Of a stretch of 64,000 bases of DNA, positions 8,850 through 17,633 are shown piece by piece. Source of the stretch: Eoetvoesia sp035555955. GTDB lineage: Bacteria > Pseudomonadota > Gammaproteobacteria > Burkholderiales > Burkholderiaceae_B. Both the position numbers and the translations under genes were made by a program. Position 1 is the first letter of the stretch; each line of letters starts with the position of its first letter. Location: contig NZ_DATMGA010000028.1 of the NCBI RefSeq assembly GCF_035555955.1, positions 119,509 to 183,508 on the forward strand. Reading direction: 5' to 3'. The notes beneath the pieces are model-generated. The model had not been told where the DNA came from. It saw only the letters and a list, made by a program, of their open reading frames with translations, and ran no database searches.

Positions 8850-10346
8850 ATGAAAACCAATTTCTCGGCGGCCCAGCTCGGGCAGCCGCATATCGCCGAA
8901 GCGGACAAAATACTTAAAACCTGCCAGCACTTCGGCTTTTGCACCTCTGGCTGTCCCACCTACGTGATCCTGCATGATGAGAACGACGGCCCGCGCGGGC
9001 GCATCGACCTCATCAAGGAAATGCTGGAAAGCGGCCAGCCACCTTCGGCCAAGACTGTCGAACACATCGACCGCTGCCTTTCGTGCATGTCGTGCATGAC
9101 GACCTGCGCCGTCAATGTGGACTATATGCATCTGGTCGATACCGGCCGGGCGCATATCGAAGCGCATTACCGGCGGCCGTTCCGCGAGAGGCTGGCTCGA
9201 AACGCATTAGCCTATGTGCTGCCGCGCCCCGCGCTGTTCCGGCCGGCTCTGGCCCTGGGACGCCTGGCCGCAAGAGTCGAATACCTGGTGCCGCGTTCGA
9301 TGCGGCACGCCCTGAAGCTTTTGCCCAAGAACCCGCCGGCCGATACCGTTGTGGCCGTTGATGCCAGCACCGGCGGTAGCGGCAACATCGACGTTGGCGG
9401 CACGACGCCCGCTTACCTATACCCCGCCTGGGGCGTCAGGCGATGGCGGGTTGCCATGCTGCCGGGTTGCGTGCAGCCGGTGCTGTCGCCGCACATCAAC
9501 GCCGCCACCATACGCCTGCTCAACCGCTTTGGCTGCGACGTCGTCATCCCCGCGGCAAGCGCCTGTTGCGGCTCGCTGACCTTGCATATGGGCAAGCAGG
9601 CCGCCGCAAAGGGATTTGCGGCCCGGAATGTGCGGGCCTGGCAAGAGGAGCTGGACGGCGAAGGCCTGGACGCCATTCTGGTCAATGCCTCGGGCTGCGG
9701 CACCACGGTCAAGGACTACGGCCATTTGCTGGGCGACGACGTGGACCTGGCTCCAGCCGCCGCGCGGGTGGCGGCGCTTGCCATGGATATCTGCGAATGG
9801 CTTGCCCGCATGGATATCCCCGAACCGGCAGCGCCCCGGCGCCATCGCGTGGCGTATCACGATGCCTGTTCGCTGCGCAACGCGCAGAAGGTGACCACCC
9901 AGCCGCGAGCCTTGCTACGCAAGGCGGGCTTCCAGGTGGCGGATATTCCCGAAGCCCACTTCTGTTGTGGCTCGGCCGGCACCTACAACCTGCTGCAGCC
10001 GGCCATGGCCGCGCAGCTTGGCGAGCGCAAGGCCGCGAACATTGCCCGCACCGAACCGCAGATCGTGGCGGCGGGCAATATTGGCTGCATTACCCAAATC
10101 GGCCTCTACAGCGGCGTTCCCATCGTGCATACGGTGGAGTTGCTGGACTGGGCCCATGGCGGCCCGCTGCCCGCGGCGTTGCGGTGGGTGGTGCTGCCGC
10201 CGCTGGAGCCTGAAGCCGCGCCCGAAGCGTTGGGAGCAAGGGAGGCCGGCTTTGCGAACGGCAAGCCAGGCGGCGAAGCGAGTGGTGGATTGAGCGGTAG
10301 CTTGAATGGCAAGGACGCCGGCGATGGCAGCGTCGGCATTTGGTAA
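8850..10346 (+). CDS. GlcF-like (Fe-S)/CCG-domain oxidoreductase subunit
   Basis: 498 residues from ATG 8850. Two ferredoxin-type clusters lie near the N-terminus (CQHFGFCTSGCP and CLSCMSCMTTC), followed by two CCG domains (ACCGSLTLH near residue 235 and CCGSAGTYN near residue 370), the architecture of the glycolate oxidase iron-sulfur subunit GlcF. Such subunits pass electrons from a flavoprotein partner to the quinone pool. The partner here is the VAO-type flavoprotein 35 bp downstream, not a GlcD/GlcE pair. The last 55 or so residues are a low-complexity Gly/Ala/Asn/Ser tail not expected in GlcF. Confidence 0.88.
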   Translation: MKTNFSAAQLGQPHIAEADKILKTCQHFGFCTSGCPTYVILHDENDGPRGRIDLIKEMLESGQPPSAKTVEHIDRCLSCMSCMTTCAVNVDYMHLVDTGRAHIEAHYRRPFRERLARNALAYVLPRPALFRPALALGRLAARVEYLVPRSMRHALKLLPKNPPADTVVAVDASTGGSGNIDVGGTTPAYLYPAWGVRRWRVAMLPGCVQPVLSPHINAATIRLLNRFGCDVVIPAASACCGSLTLHMGKQAAAKGFAARNVRAWQEELDGEGLDAILVNASGCGTTVKDYGHLLGDDVDLAPAAARVAALAMDICEWLARMDIPEPAAPRRHRVAYHDACSLRNAQKVTTQPRALLRKAGFQVADIPEAHFCCGSAGTYNLLQPAMAAQLGERKAANIARTEPQIVAAGNIGCITQIGLYSGVPIVHTVELLDWAHGGPLPAALRWVVLPPLEPEAAPEALGAREAGFANGKPGGEASGGLSGSLNGKDAGDGSVGIW

Positions 10347-10381
10347 TCAATGTATGCATCAATGAAAAACGAGGAAGAGAC

Positions 10382-11902
10382 ATGAACGAAAATCTGCAAG
10401 CCTTCTTGAAGGCCGTGTCGGACGATATGGGTGCGCAATGGGTCGATACGCGCCCCGAAACCCTGAGCCGCTATGGGGAACATACCTTGCCGGACAAGCC
10501 GCGTCCGCCTGCGGCGGTGCTGTTTCCCGATTCGACGGCGCAGGTGCAGGGCATCGTCAAGGCCGCCAATCGGTACGGCGTCGAGCTTTACCCGATCAGC
10601 ACGGGCAACAATATCGGCCTGGGTTCGCGCGCCCCGGCCGGCGCGGGCCAGGTGGTGGTGGACCTGGGCTACCGGATGAACCGCATCCTGGACATCAACG
10701 AAGAAACCTGCCTGGCCGAGCTCGAGCCAGGCGTGAGCTTTCAGATGCTGCACGACGAATTGGCCCGGCGCGGCGACAAGCTGATGCTGTCCGCCACCTC
10801 GGGGCCGCCCCACGGCGGCGTCATCGGCAACGCCATGGATCGCGGCGCCGGCTACGGTCCGTACTTCGACCACTTCGGCATGCTTTGCGGCATGGAGGTC
10901 GTGCTGGGCAACGGCGACATCATCCGCACCGGCGACGGCAGCCTGGACACCGACCAGCTCACCAACTGGCATGTTTCCAAGTATTCGTTCGGCCCCGCGC
11001 TGGACGGCCTGTTCTGCCAGTCCAACTACGGCATCGTGACGCGGGTGGGCATTTGGCTGATGCCGCGCCCGCCCGCGGCGCGCTCCTTCCATTTCGTGTT
11101 TCCCGACGACGAGGACATCGAGCAGATCATCGATTTGTGCCGTCCCATGAAGCTCTCGAATTTCGTGCCGTCGCTGTTCCGCATCAGCAACGATTTATAC
11201 GCCATGGCGCCCGACGAGCAGAACCCCGAGTACCGGGCGGGCAGCAAGGCGGGTTTCTCGGACGAGGGGCGCAAGGCGTTGCAGGCCAGGCACGGCCTGG
11301 GGGCCTGGCAGGTGTCGGGCATGTTCTATGGCGCTTCGGACGCGGCGATCGAACCGCTGATCCAGCGGGTAAGGGCTCATTTCGAGCGCGGCGGAAAGGC
11401 GAAATACATCGGCCACGACGAGGCGCTGAATATTCCCGCCCTGCATATCGCCATCGATGCCATGAGCGGCAGGCCCAGCCCAAGCGAATTGGGCATGCTG
11501 CAATGGCGGCCGGGCAGCGGCAATTCGTGGTTCCTGCCGGGAACGCCCATGGTCGGCAAGCAGGCGCTGGAACTGGACAGGCTGGGACGCGGCATTTATG
11601 CCAAGCACGGCATGGACTACATCATCATGCACGTGGCTTCGGCCAGGTTTGCCCGGGGGCTGCATGTCCTGGTCTGGAACAAGGACGACGAGGACGAGAA
11701 CGCGCGGGCCGACGCCTGCTATCGCGAGCTGTCGGCGGAGTTTGCCAAGCGTGGCGTGGGCGTGGGCCGCGCGCCCGCCGACTACTACGACCTGCATATG
11801 GAAATGACCATGCCCGCCTTGCAGAAGGCCTGCAGCGAAATCAAGAAGGCGCTGGATCCGAACGGGGTGATCAGCCCGGGCAAATACGGGATACGCGGTT
11901 AA
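10382..11902 (+). CDS. FAD-linked oxidase of the 4-cresol dehydrogenase / vanillyl-alcohol oxidase family
   Basis: 506 residues from ATG 10382, preceded by GAGGAAGAG. The FAD-binding half contains PISTGNNIGLGSRAP and GNAMDRGAGYGPYFDHFG, close to the STGRN...GNTMDRG-GY-PY-HF pattern of the p-cresol methylhydroxylase flavoprotein (PchF). The C-terminal half ends DPNGVISPGKYGI, as in VAO/PCMH enzymes. These enzymes oxidise 4-alkylphenols or 4-hydroxybenzyl alcohols. No cytochrome subunit (PchC) is present. The GlcF-like protein upstream is the only visible electron acceptor. The substrate and the mode of flavin attachment cannot be settled by eye. Confidence 0.85.
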   Translation: MNENLQAFLKAVSDDMGAQWVDTRPETLSRYGEHTLPDKPRPPAAVLFPDSTAQVQGIVKAANRYGVELYPISTGNNIGLGSRAPAGAGQVVVDLGYRMNRILDINEETCLAELEPGVSFQMLHDELARRGDKLMLSATSGPPHGGVIGNAMDRGAGYGPYFDHFGMLCGMEVVLGNGDIIRTGDGSLDTDQLTNWHVSKYSFGPALDGLFCQSNYGIVTRVGIWLMPRPPAARSFHFVFPDDEDIEQIIDLCRPMKLSNFVPSLFRISNDLYAMAPDEQNPEYRAGSKAGFSDEGRKALQARHGLGAWQVSGMFYGASDAAIEPLIQRVRAHFERGGKAKYIGHDEALNIPALHIAIDAMSGRPSPSELGMLQWRPGSGNSWFLPGTPMVGKQALELDRLGRGIYAKHGMDYIIMHVASARFARGLHVLVWNKDDEDENARADACYRELSAEFAKRGVGVGRAPADYYDLHMEMTMPALQKACSEIKKALDPNGVISPGKYGIRG

Positions 11903-11908
11903 CAGGCT

Positions 11909-12862
11909 CTAGTGCTTGTTGACGGACTCCGGCTGGCGGCTGCGATAGGCGGAAGGGGTCACGCCGAAGCGGCGCTTGAAAAGATGGTTGAAGTGCGAGA
12001 TGTCGTTGAACCCGCAGCTGTAGGCGATATTCGCAATGGGAAGCCGCGCGGATGAATCCAGTTTCTTGCTTGCCGAAGCCAGTCGTTCTTCGGTGATGAA
12101 GTCCGTAAAGCTGCTGTCCATCTGCTGCATGATTTTCTGCACCAGGCGGCGCGACATGCTCAAGGCAAGGGCTACCGAATCCAGTGTCAGATCGGGGTCG
12201 CAGAGCTTCTTGCGGATGTATCGCACGACCGTCTGGCGGCGCAGGTCTTGCGAGTCGATGCGATCCGCGCCCGCGTGTCCCGCCGTGATCTGGAGCAGGT
12301 TGCAGATGTTTTCGGTAAGCAGTTCCATATCGGACGAAACCAGCGTGGAGTTTTCGCTGGAAAGTTCGGTCAGGTACGAGAACAGCACCTCGGCAAGGGG
12401 GCCAGCCGGTGTGAAAGCCAGAGCGGAAGAGCGCATCAGGCCGGGCAGGCGTTCTTCGACCGAGCGTGCGGGCAGCTTGGCGACGACCCGCCGCACTTCG
12501 GAAGGGAAGGCCACGTGCATGGGCCTTCGCCCATCGACGATCGCGATGCTGCCCGGCAGCAGCCGCATCTGGGCATTGCCTTGTTCGATATGGGCGGCGC
12601 CGCCTATTTGCCAGCTAAGCAGGTATCCCGCGCCGCCCGCATTGCTTAACTGTTCGCGGCCGCAGTAAACGTCGTGAGGCTTGCTCCAGAACGAGGCGCA
12701 GCTCAGGTCGCCATAGCGCCGCCCGGAGATCTTCGCGGCGAAATCGCGGGACGAAAGATTGTCGACCCGCACGTTGTGGATCATTTTGCAGATTGCATCC
12801 AGCCAGGAGCTTCTGGAGTCCGGTTCTGGACGGATGTCGGTGGACATTACGATCATTTGCAT
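11909..12862 (-). CDS. AraC/XylS-family transcriptional regulator
   Basis: 317 residues if started at the first of three clustered ATGs (12862, 12856, 12847). Longer in-frame starts would run into the upstream LysR gene. The N-terminal two thirds are a cupin-like AraC_binding_2 domain. The C-terminal 100 residues carry the double helix-turn-helix (SVALALSMSRRLVQK, and SCGFNDISHFNHLFKRRFG). It is convergent with the VAO-type gene, with stops 7 bp apart, and in the same direction as the LysR gene. It probably senses an aromatic effector and controls a neighbouring operon; which one is unknown. Confidence 0.88.
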   Translation of the reverse strand: MQMIVMSTDIRPEPDSRSSWLDAICKMIHNVRVDNLSSRDFAAKISGRRYGDLSCASFWSKPHDVYCGREQLSNAGGAGYLLSWQIGGAAHIEQGNAQMRLLPGSIAIVDGRRPMHVAFPSEVRRVVAKLPARSVEERLPGLMRSSALAFTPAGPLAEVLFSYLTELSSENSTLVSSDMELLTENICNLLQITAGHAGADRIDSQDLRRQTVVRYIRKKLCDPDLTLDSVALALSMSRRLVQKIMQQMDSSFTDFITEERLASASKKLDSSARLPIANIAYSCGFNDISHFNHLFKRRFGVTPSAYRSRQPESVNKH

Positions 12863-12947
12863 TGCAGGCTCCGGACGCCCTGCTGCGGGCAGTATGCTGT
12901 TTGGCTGGTTTGCGTGTTCAGGCAGGCCAACAGGGCACGAGTATTCT

Positions 12948-13880
12948 TCAACGATCCAATGACGTTCCAATTGCTTCGGCGCCATACCACGTGCCCGGCT
13001 CCAGGCTGGCCGCCAGGGTGGAAAGCAGAAGCCTGCGCCCCTCGAGCGCGGCCTGGGAGTGCGAACGGGCTTCGTTTTCGTACAGGGCCCAGGTAAGGTA
13101 CATGCCCTTGATGGGCGCCCATTGGATTGCCTTGCCCAGGCCATGGCCGTGCAGCGCGCAGGCCGGCACGACAGTATGGCCGAAGCGGCGGCTGGCCAGT
13201 TCCAGGCACAGTCTCAGTGTATCGGTTTCGACTATGGTGCGAAAGGTCATGGACTTGCGGTTGAGCGCGTTTTCGATTTGCGTGCGCAGCACGTTGGGGC
13301 GCGCCGGAAGAACCAGCTGCAGGTCGTTCAACTGGGTGATGGGCACGGGCTCGTCCGGAGCCAGGCTGGTTTGCGCGTGGCCCACCAGCACCAGAGGCTC
13401 GCGCAGCAAGGCGGTTTGCCGGTAGCCGCTGGGCGGGGTCTGGTCGAAGGGCACGATGCATAAATCGAGCAGGCCGGCCAGCAGATGCTCGCGCAGCAGG
13501 TTGCTGACGCCTTCGTACATGCGCAGCATGATGCCGGGGTATTCCCGCAGTAGCGTATCCACGAAGGCCAGGGTGAATACATGATGCCAGGAGGGCGGAA
13601 TGCCGATGGACAATTGCCCCGCCGCGCGCTCGCCCACTTGTTCCTTGAGGACGGCGAACTGGCGCAGCAAGGGGCGCGCCCGGTCGGCCAGCAGCTTGCC
13701 CGCATCGGTCAGGCGCACGCCGCCTTGCGAACGGGTGAAAAGCTGCGCCTTCATTTCGTGTTCGAGCGCGGCGATGTGGCGTGACAAGGCGGGCTGCGAC
13801 AACCCCAGATCGGCGGCGGCGCGGTTGATGCTGCCCAGCTCGGCGACCCGCAAATAGCATTCCAGCAATCGTGAATCCAT
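12948..13880 (-). CDS. LysR-family transcriptional regulator
   Basis: 310 residues with the N-terminal winged helix (INRAAADLGLSQPALSRHI, residues about 18-36) and a substrate-binding domain (LSIGIPP, LCIVPF). It is divergent from the hydroxyacyl-CoA dehydrogenase operon across a 144-bp AT-rich gap with a palindrome at 13926-13941. By the usual LysR arrangement it activates that operon in response to a pathway metabolite. Confidence 0.92.
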   Translation of the reverse strand: MDSRLLECYLRVAELGSINRAAADLGLSQPALSRHIAALEHEMKAQLFTRSQGGVRLTDAGKLLADRARPLLRQFAVLKEQVGERAAGQLSIGIPPSWHHVFTLAFVDTLLREYPGIMLRMYEGVSNLLREHLLAGLLDLCIVPFDQTPPSGYRQTALLREPLVLVGHAQTSLAPDEPVPITQLNDLQLVLPARPNVLRTQIENALNRKSMTFRTIVETDTLRLCLELASRRFGHTVVPACALHGHGLGKAIQWAPIKGMYLTWALYENEARSHSQAALEGRRLLLSTLAASLEPGTWYGAEAIGTSLDR

Positions 13881-13925
13881 AGATGCCTATTATCCACAAA
13901 ATGGCTAACAATTATAGATCAATAG

Positions 13926-13941
13926 CATTATTCAGATAATG
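13926..13941. promoter_or_regulatory. Candidate LysR operator
   Basis: CATTAT-TCAG-ATAATG is a 16-bp inverted repeat, perfect in its 6-bp arms, inside the AT-rich divergent region between the LysR gene (start 13880) and the hydroxyacyl-CoA dehydrogenase gene (start 14025). Position and symmetry suit a LysR binding site. Binding is inference. Confidence 0.45.
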
Positions 13942-14024
13942 GGACGCTGTCTACACTTGTTGCAATGTTCGAGGGCTTGAGTACCGGGCCACGGGAAAAC
14001 ACACAGAAAGGCACAGTGAGTAGC

Positions 14025-15026
14025 ATGAGTTCCAAATCGCATTTTCATATCAGTCCCGACAAAGTGCGCAGTGTGGCGGTCATTGGCGCGGGCTCGGTGG
14101 GGGCCAGCTGGGCCGCCCTGTTCCTGGCGCATGGCCTGGACGTCGTTGCCTACGACCCGGGGCCGGGCGCCGAGGCGCGGGCGCGGCAGTTCATTGCCGA
14201 CGCCTGGCCCGCGCTGGTCGAACTGGGCCAGGCTGCCACGCCGCAGCCGCCGATGGAGCGCCTGAGTTTTGCCGCGACGATCTCCGAGGCGGCGCGGGAA
14301 GCCGATGTCGTGCAGGAAAATGTACTTGAAAGGCTCGAGGTCAAAGCCAAGGTTCTGGCGGAAATCGATGCCGCGGCATCTCCCGACAAAATCATTCTTT
14401 CCAGCACAGGCGGGATCACCCCTTCGGTCATGCAGGCTTCCTGCGCGAATCCCGAGCGCCTGGTGGTGCTGCACCCCTTCAATCCCTCGCATTTGATGCC
14501 TTTGGTGGAAGTGGTGGGTGGCAAGCAGACGAGTCCCGAGGTCGTGGAGTGGGCCATGGCGTTTGCGCGGCGGCTTGGCAAGAAGCCCATTCGCCTGAAC
14601 GCCGAAGCCAAGGGCCATATGACCAACCGCCTGCAGTTCGCGCTGGTGCGCGAAGCGGTGGCGTGCCTGACCGAGGGCATGGCCAGCGCCGAGGATATCG
14701 ACGCGGCGTTGCGCTATGGTCTTGCGCCGCGCTGGCTGTTGATGGGCAGCTTGCTGACCTTGCACATGGCCGGCGGCGAGGGCGGCATGCAGGGCATTCT
14801 CGACCATACGGGCAAGGCCCTGGAAGAATGGTGGACGCCGACCGAGCAGGTCAGCCTGACGCCGCAGGTCGTAAGCCGCCTGGTGGAGGCGGCGCGCGAA
14901 GTCTCCGGCGGCCAGCCGGTGCGGGACTGGGTGCATTGGCGCGATGAGTCGCTGGTCGATGTATTGAGCCTGCAAAAGAATGCGGAGCGAGGCGCGCCGC
15001 CGCAGGACAAGGCGGCGGCCGCGTAA
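14025..15026 (+). CDS. 3-hydroxyacyl-CoA dehydrogenase (HCDH family)
   Basis: 333 residues from ATG 14025. A GTG at 14016, nearer the AAAGG, is a possible alternative start. The NAD motif VAVIGAGSVGASWA is at the N-terminus. The catalytic His-Glu pair sits in HPFNPSHLMPLVEVV with the 12-residue spacing seen in L-3-hydroxyacyl-CoA dehydrogenases. The C-terminal helical domain is shorter than in fatty-acid oxidation enzymes and resembles stand-alone HCDHs. It heads an operon with crotonase, CoA ligase and acyl-CoA dehydrogenase, so it likely performs the oxidation step of a beta-oxidation-like route for an aryl- or alicyclic-acyl-CoA. Confidence 0.85.
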   Translation: MSSKSHFHISPDKVRSVAVIGAGSVGASWAALFLAHGLDVVAYDPGPGAEARARQFIADAWPALVELGQAATPQPPMERLSFAATISEAAREADVVQENVLERLEVKAKVLAEIDAAASPDKIILSSTGGITPSVMQASCANPERLVVLHPFNPSHLMPLVEVVGGKQTSPEVVEWAMAFARRLGKKPIRLNAEAKGHMTNRLQFALVREAVACLTEGMASAEDIDAALRYGLAPRWLLMGSLLTLHMAGGEGGMQGILDHTGKALEEWWTPTEQVSLTPQVVSRLVEAAREVSGGQPVRDWVHWRDESLVDVLSLQKNAERGAPPQDKAAAA

Positions 15027-15087
15027 CGAATACAGATCGAGAGCCGCCGGAAAGCAAGAAGCGGCACACAACAAAGAGAGACAGCTC

Positions 15088-15972
15088 ATGGCAGGGACAA
15101 AGAAAACGGCGGCCGGAAAGACAGCCGCCAAATCGCGCAGCGCCGCCAAGGCGGCGCCTTCCAGGCTCAAGAAGCCGGCCAATGCCTGGCCCGTTGCGCT
15201 GCCTGCGTGCGTCAGCGTGGCCATGGACGAGAACATTGCCGTGCTCACACTGAACCGGCCGGAAAAGCGCAATGCGCTCAGCGACGACCTGGTGCTGGGC
15301 ATGCAGGCGTTTTTCTCGACGATTCCCGCGCATGTGCAGGGCGTCGTCGTGCATGGCGCCGGCGATAACTTCTGCGCCGGCCTGGATCTGAACGAGCTGA
15401 AAGAAACCACCACGGCGGAAAGCTTTGAAACCTCGGTGATCGGCCAGCGTTTGAACGACACCGTACAGTTTTGCAAAGTGCCGGTCATTGCGGTGCTGCA
15501 CGGCGCGGTCATCGGTGGAGGGTTGGAGCTGGCCGCCGCCACGCACATCCGCATCGCCGAGAAAACCGCCTATTACGCGCTGCCCGAGGGCACCCGCGGC
15601 ATATTCCTGGGTTCGGGCGGCTCGGTGCGCCTGCCGCGCCTGATCGGCGCCGCCACCGTCATCGATATGATGCTGTCGGGCCGCGTCTACGAGGCACAGG
15701 AAGCGCACGAGCTGCTGCGGCTTACGCAGTACCTGGTCGAGCCGGATGAAGGGCTGGCCAAGGGCATTGCCCTGGCCAAGCGGATTGCCCGCAACGCTCC
15801 GTTGGCGAATTTCGCGGTCATCCAGTCCATTCCGCGCATCATCGAGCAAGACCCGCAAACCGGCCTGTTCACCGAAATGCTCATGGTGGGCGTGGCGCAG
15901 GGCGACGAAGAAGCCAAGCGGCGTTTGCGCGACTTCCTGGAACGCAAGGCCGACAAAGTGAGGCGGGCGTGA
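15088..15972 (+). CDS. Enoyl-CoA hydratase/isomerase (crotonase) family protein with basic N-terminal extension
   Basis: 294 residues from ATG 15088. The crotonase core starts near residue 40 and includes LNRPEKRNALS, an oxyanion-hole segment FCAGLDLNEL, and both glutamates that in enoyl-CoA hydratase catalyse water addition (GGGLELA and LPEGTRG). This favours a hydratase over an isomerase or ring hydrolase, but does not prove it. The first 34 residues are an Ala/Lys-rich extension reminiscent of histone H1-like tails. The stop overlaps the next start (TGATG). Confidence 0.83.
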   Translation: MAGTKKTAAGKTAAKSRSAAKAAPSRLKKPANAWPVALPACVSVAMDENIAVLTLNRPEKRNALSDDLVLGMQAFFSTIPAHVQGVVVHGAGDNFCAGLDLNELKETTTAESFETSVIGQRLNDTVQFCKVPVIAVLHGAVIGGGLELAAATHIRIAEKTAYYALPEGTRGIFLGSGGSVRLPRLIGAATVIDMMLSGRVYEAQEAHELLRLTQYLVEPDEGLAKGIALAKRIARNAPLANFAVIQSIPRIIEQDPQTGLFTEMLMVGVAQGDEEAKRRLRDFLERKADKVRRA

Positions 15973-17633
15973 TGAACGCCGTTTCTTGCGCCACCATGGG
16001 CGACGTGCTGCGCTTTCACGCCAGCCATCGTCCCGGCAAGCCGGCATTCGAAACGCTGGATGGCCGCACAGTGTCGTTCGGCCAGCTCAATCGCCGGGTG
16101 AACCGCCTGTGTTCGGTGCTGCATGAATGGGGCTTGCGCAAGGGCGAGCGCGTTGCCGTGCTGTCGCGCAATCGGCCGGAATACATGGAGGCCTTCGGCG
16201 TTTCCAAGGCCGGGTACATTGTCGTGCCGCTCAATTGGCGGTTGGCCGAGCAGGAATTGCTCAAGCTGCTGGCGCATAGCGCGCCCGCAGTCCTGATCGT
16301 GGACGAGGCGTATCTGGATCTGGTGGACGGACTGCGTTCGCAGTTGCCGGGCCTGAGGCATTTTGTGAGTCTGGGAACGCGGCGGGAAGGCTGGATTTCG
16401 TATGAGACCTTGGCGGGCGGGGATTCGGGCGAATCCGTGGCGGGCGATGCGCTGGCTCAAGAGCCTGGGGCCGAGGCATCGGCCGACGACGTACTTTGTC
16501 TGGTGTATACCAGCGGCACCACCGGGGCGCCCAAGGGCGTCATGCTGACGCATCGCGGCTTGATGGACAACTGCCGGGCCAGCGCGGTGGATTCCCTGGT
16601 TTTGACCGAAGACGACTACGCCGTGGCGGTAATGCCCATGTTCCATGTGGGCGGCATGTGGTACCACTTGTTCCCGTGTTTCGCGTCGGGCGCCACCACG
16701 CTGCTGTTGCCGGAATTCGACCCCGGCGTCCTGCTGCGCGAGCTGGCGGCTCGCAAAGCCACCAATGTGCATGTGGTGCCGACCATGCTCAACGCCATGT
16801 TGAACCACCCGCTTGCGCAAACCGTGGATCTGAGCCATTTGCGCTTGATGTTCTATGCCGCTTCGTCCATGCCCGCCGAGCTGCTGCGCCGGGCCATGCA
16901 ATGTTTCAGGCAGTGCGGGTTCGTGCAGGGGTATGGCTCGACCGAAGCCGGCATGGTGACGGCGTTGTCGCCCGACGATCATGTGCGCGCCAGCCAGCCG
17001 GGGGGCGAGCAGTTGCTGTCCTCCTGCGGCCGGGCCTTGCCGAGGCGCGAGGTGCGTATCGCGGGCGATGCGGGCGCGGTGTTGCCTTATGGGCGGATCG
17101 GCGAAATCGAATCGCGCAGCCCGGGTGCCATGGCCGGCTACTGGCATGACGCGGCGGCGACGGCGCGGGTGCTGCGCGAGGGCTGGCTTAAAACCGGCGA
17201 CCTGGGATATATGGATGCCGAGGGCTATGTGTATTTGGTGGACCGCAAGAACGACATGGTCGTCACGGGCGGTGAAAACGTGTACCCCACCGAGGTCGAG
17301 GCCTTTTTCTATGAAGACCCCGATGTGCTGGAGGCGGCCGTATTCGGCGTGCCCGATCCGCAATGGGTGGAGCGCGTGGTGGCCGCCGTGGTGTTGCGCC
17401 CCGGCGTGAGGCTTGACGAGCGGGAGCTCATGCAGCGCCTTCGCGCCAGGCTGGCCGGATACAAGTGCCCGAAAAATATTTTCTTTACCGACGATCTGCC
17501 GAAAAGCGGGGCGGGCAAGGTGCTGCGCAAAGAGCTGCGCAAGCAGTACGGAAGTGCCGCCTCCGGTGCGTGCGATATGCCGCAAGCAGTGGCGGGCGGC
17601 TGCAACGCCATGGAACCAGGGAGCAAAGCATGA
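15972..17633 (+). CDS. Acyl-CoA synthetase (AMP-forming)
   Basis: 553 residues, full length for the family. The ATP loop is YTSGTTGAPKGV; GYGSTEAG, KTGDLGYMD, DRKNDMVVTGGENVYP and GAGKVLRK follow in standard order. It activates a carboxylic acid to its CoA thioester. Its start overlaps the crotonase stop by one base and its stop overlaps the acyl-CoA dehydrogenase start (ATGA). In this operon it would load the transported acid so that dehydrogenation, hydration and oxidation can follow. The substrate is not determinable. Confidence 0.9.
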   Translation: MNAVSCATMGDVLRFHASHRPGKPAFETLDGRTVSFGQLNRRVNRLCSVLHEWGLRKGERVAVLSRNRPEYMEAFGVSKAGYIVVPLNWRLAEQELLKLLAHSAPAVLIVDEAYLDLVDGLRSQLPGLRHFVSLGTRREGWISYETLAGGDSGESVAGDALAQEPGAEASADDVLCLVYTSGTTGAPKGVMLTHRGLMDNCRASAVDSLVLTEDDYAVAVMPMFHVGGMWYHLFPCFASGATTLLLPEFDPGVLLRELAARKATNVHVVPTMLNAMLNHPLAQTVDLSHLRLMFYAASSMPAELLRRAMQCFRQCGFVQGYGSTEAGMVTALSPDDHVRASQPGGEQLLSSCGRALPRREVRIAGDAGAVLPYGRIGEIESRSPGAMAGYWHDAAATARVLREGWLKTGDLGYMDAEGYVYLVDRKNDMVVTGGENVYPTEVEAFFYEDPDVLEAAVFGVPDPQWVERVVAAVVLRPGVRLDERELMQRLRARLAGYKCPKNIFFTDDLPKSGAGKVLRKELRKQYGSAASGACDMPQAVAGGCNAMEPGSKA

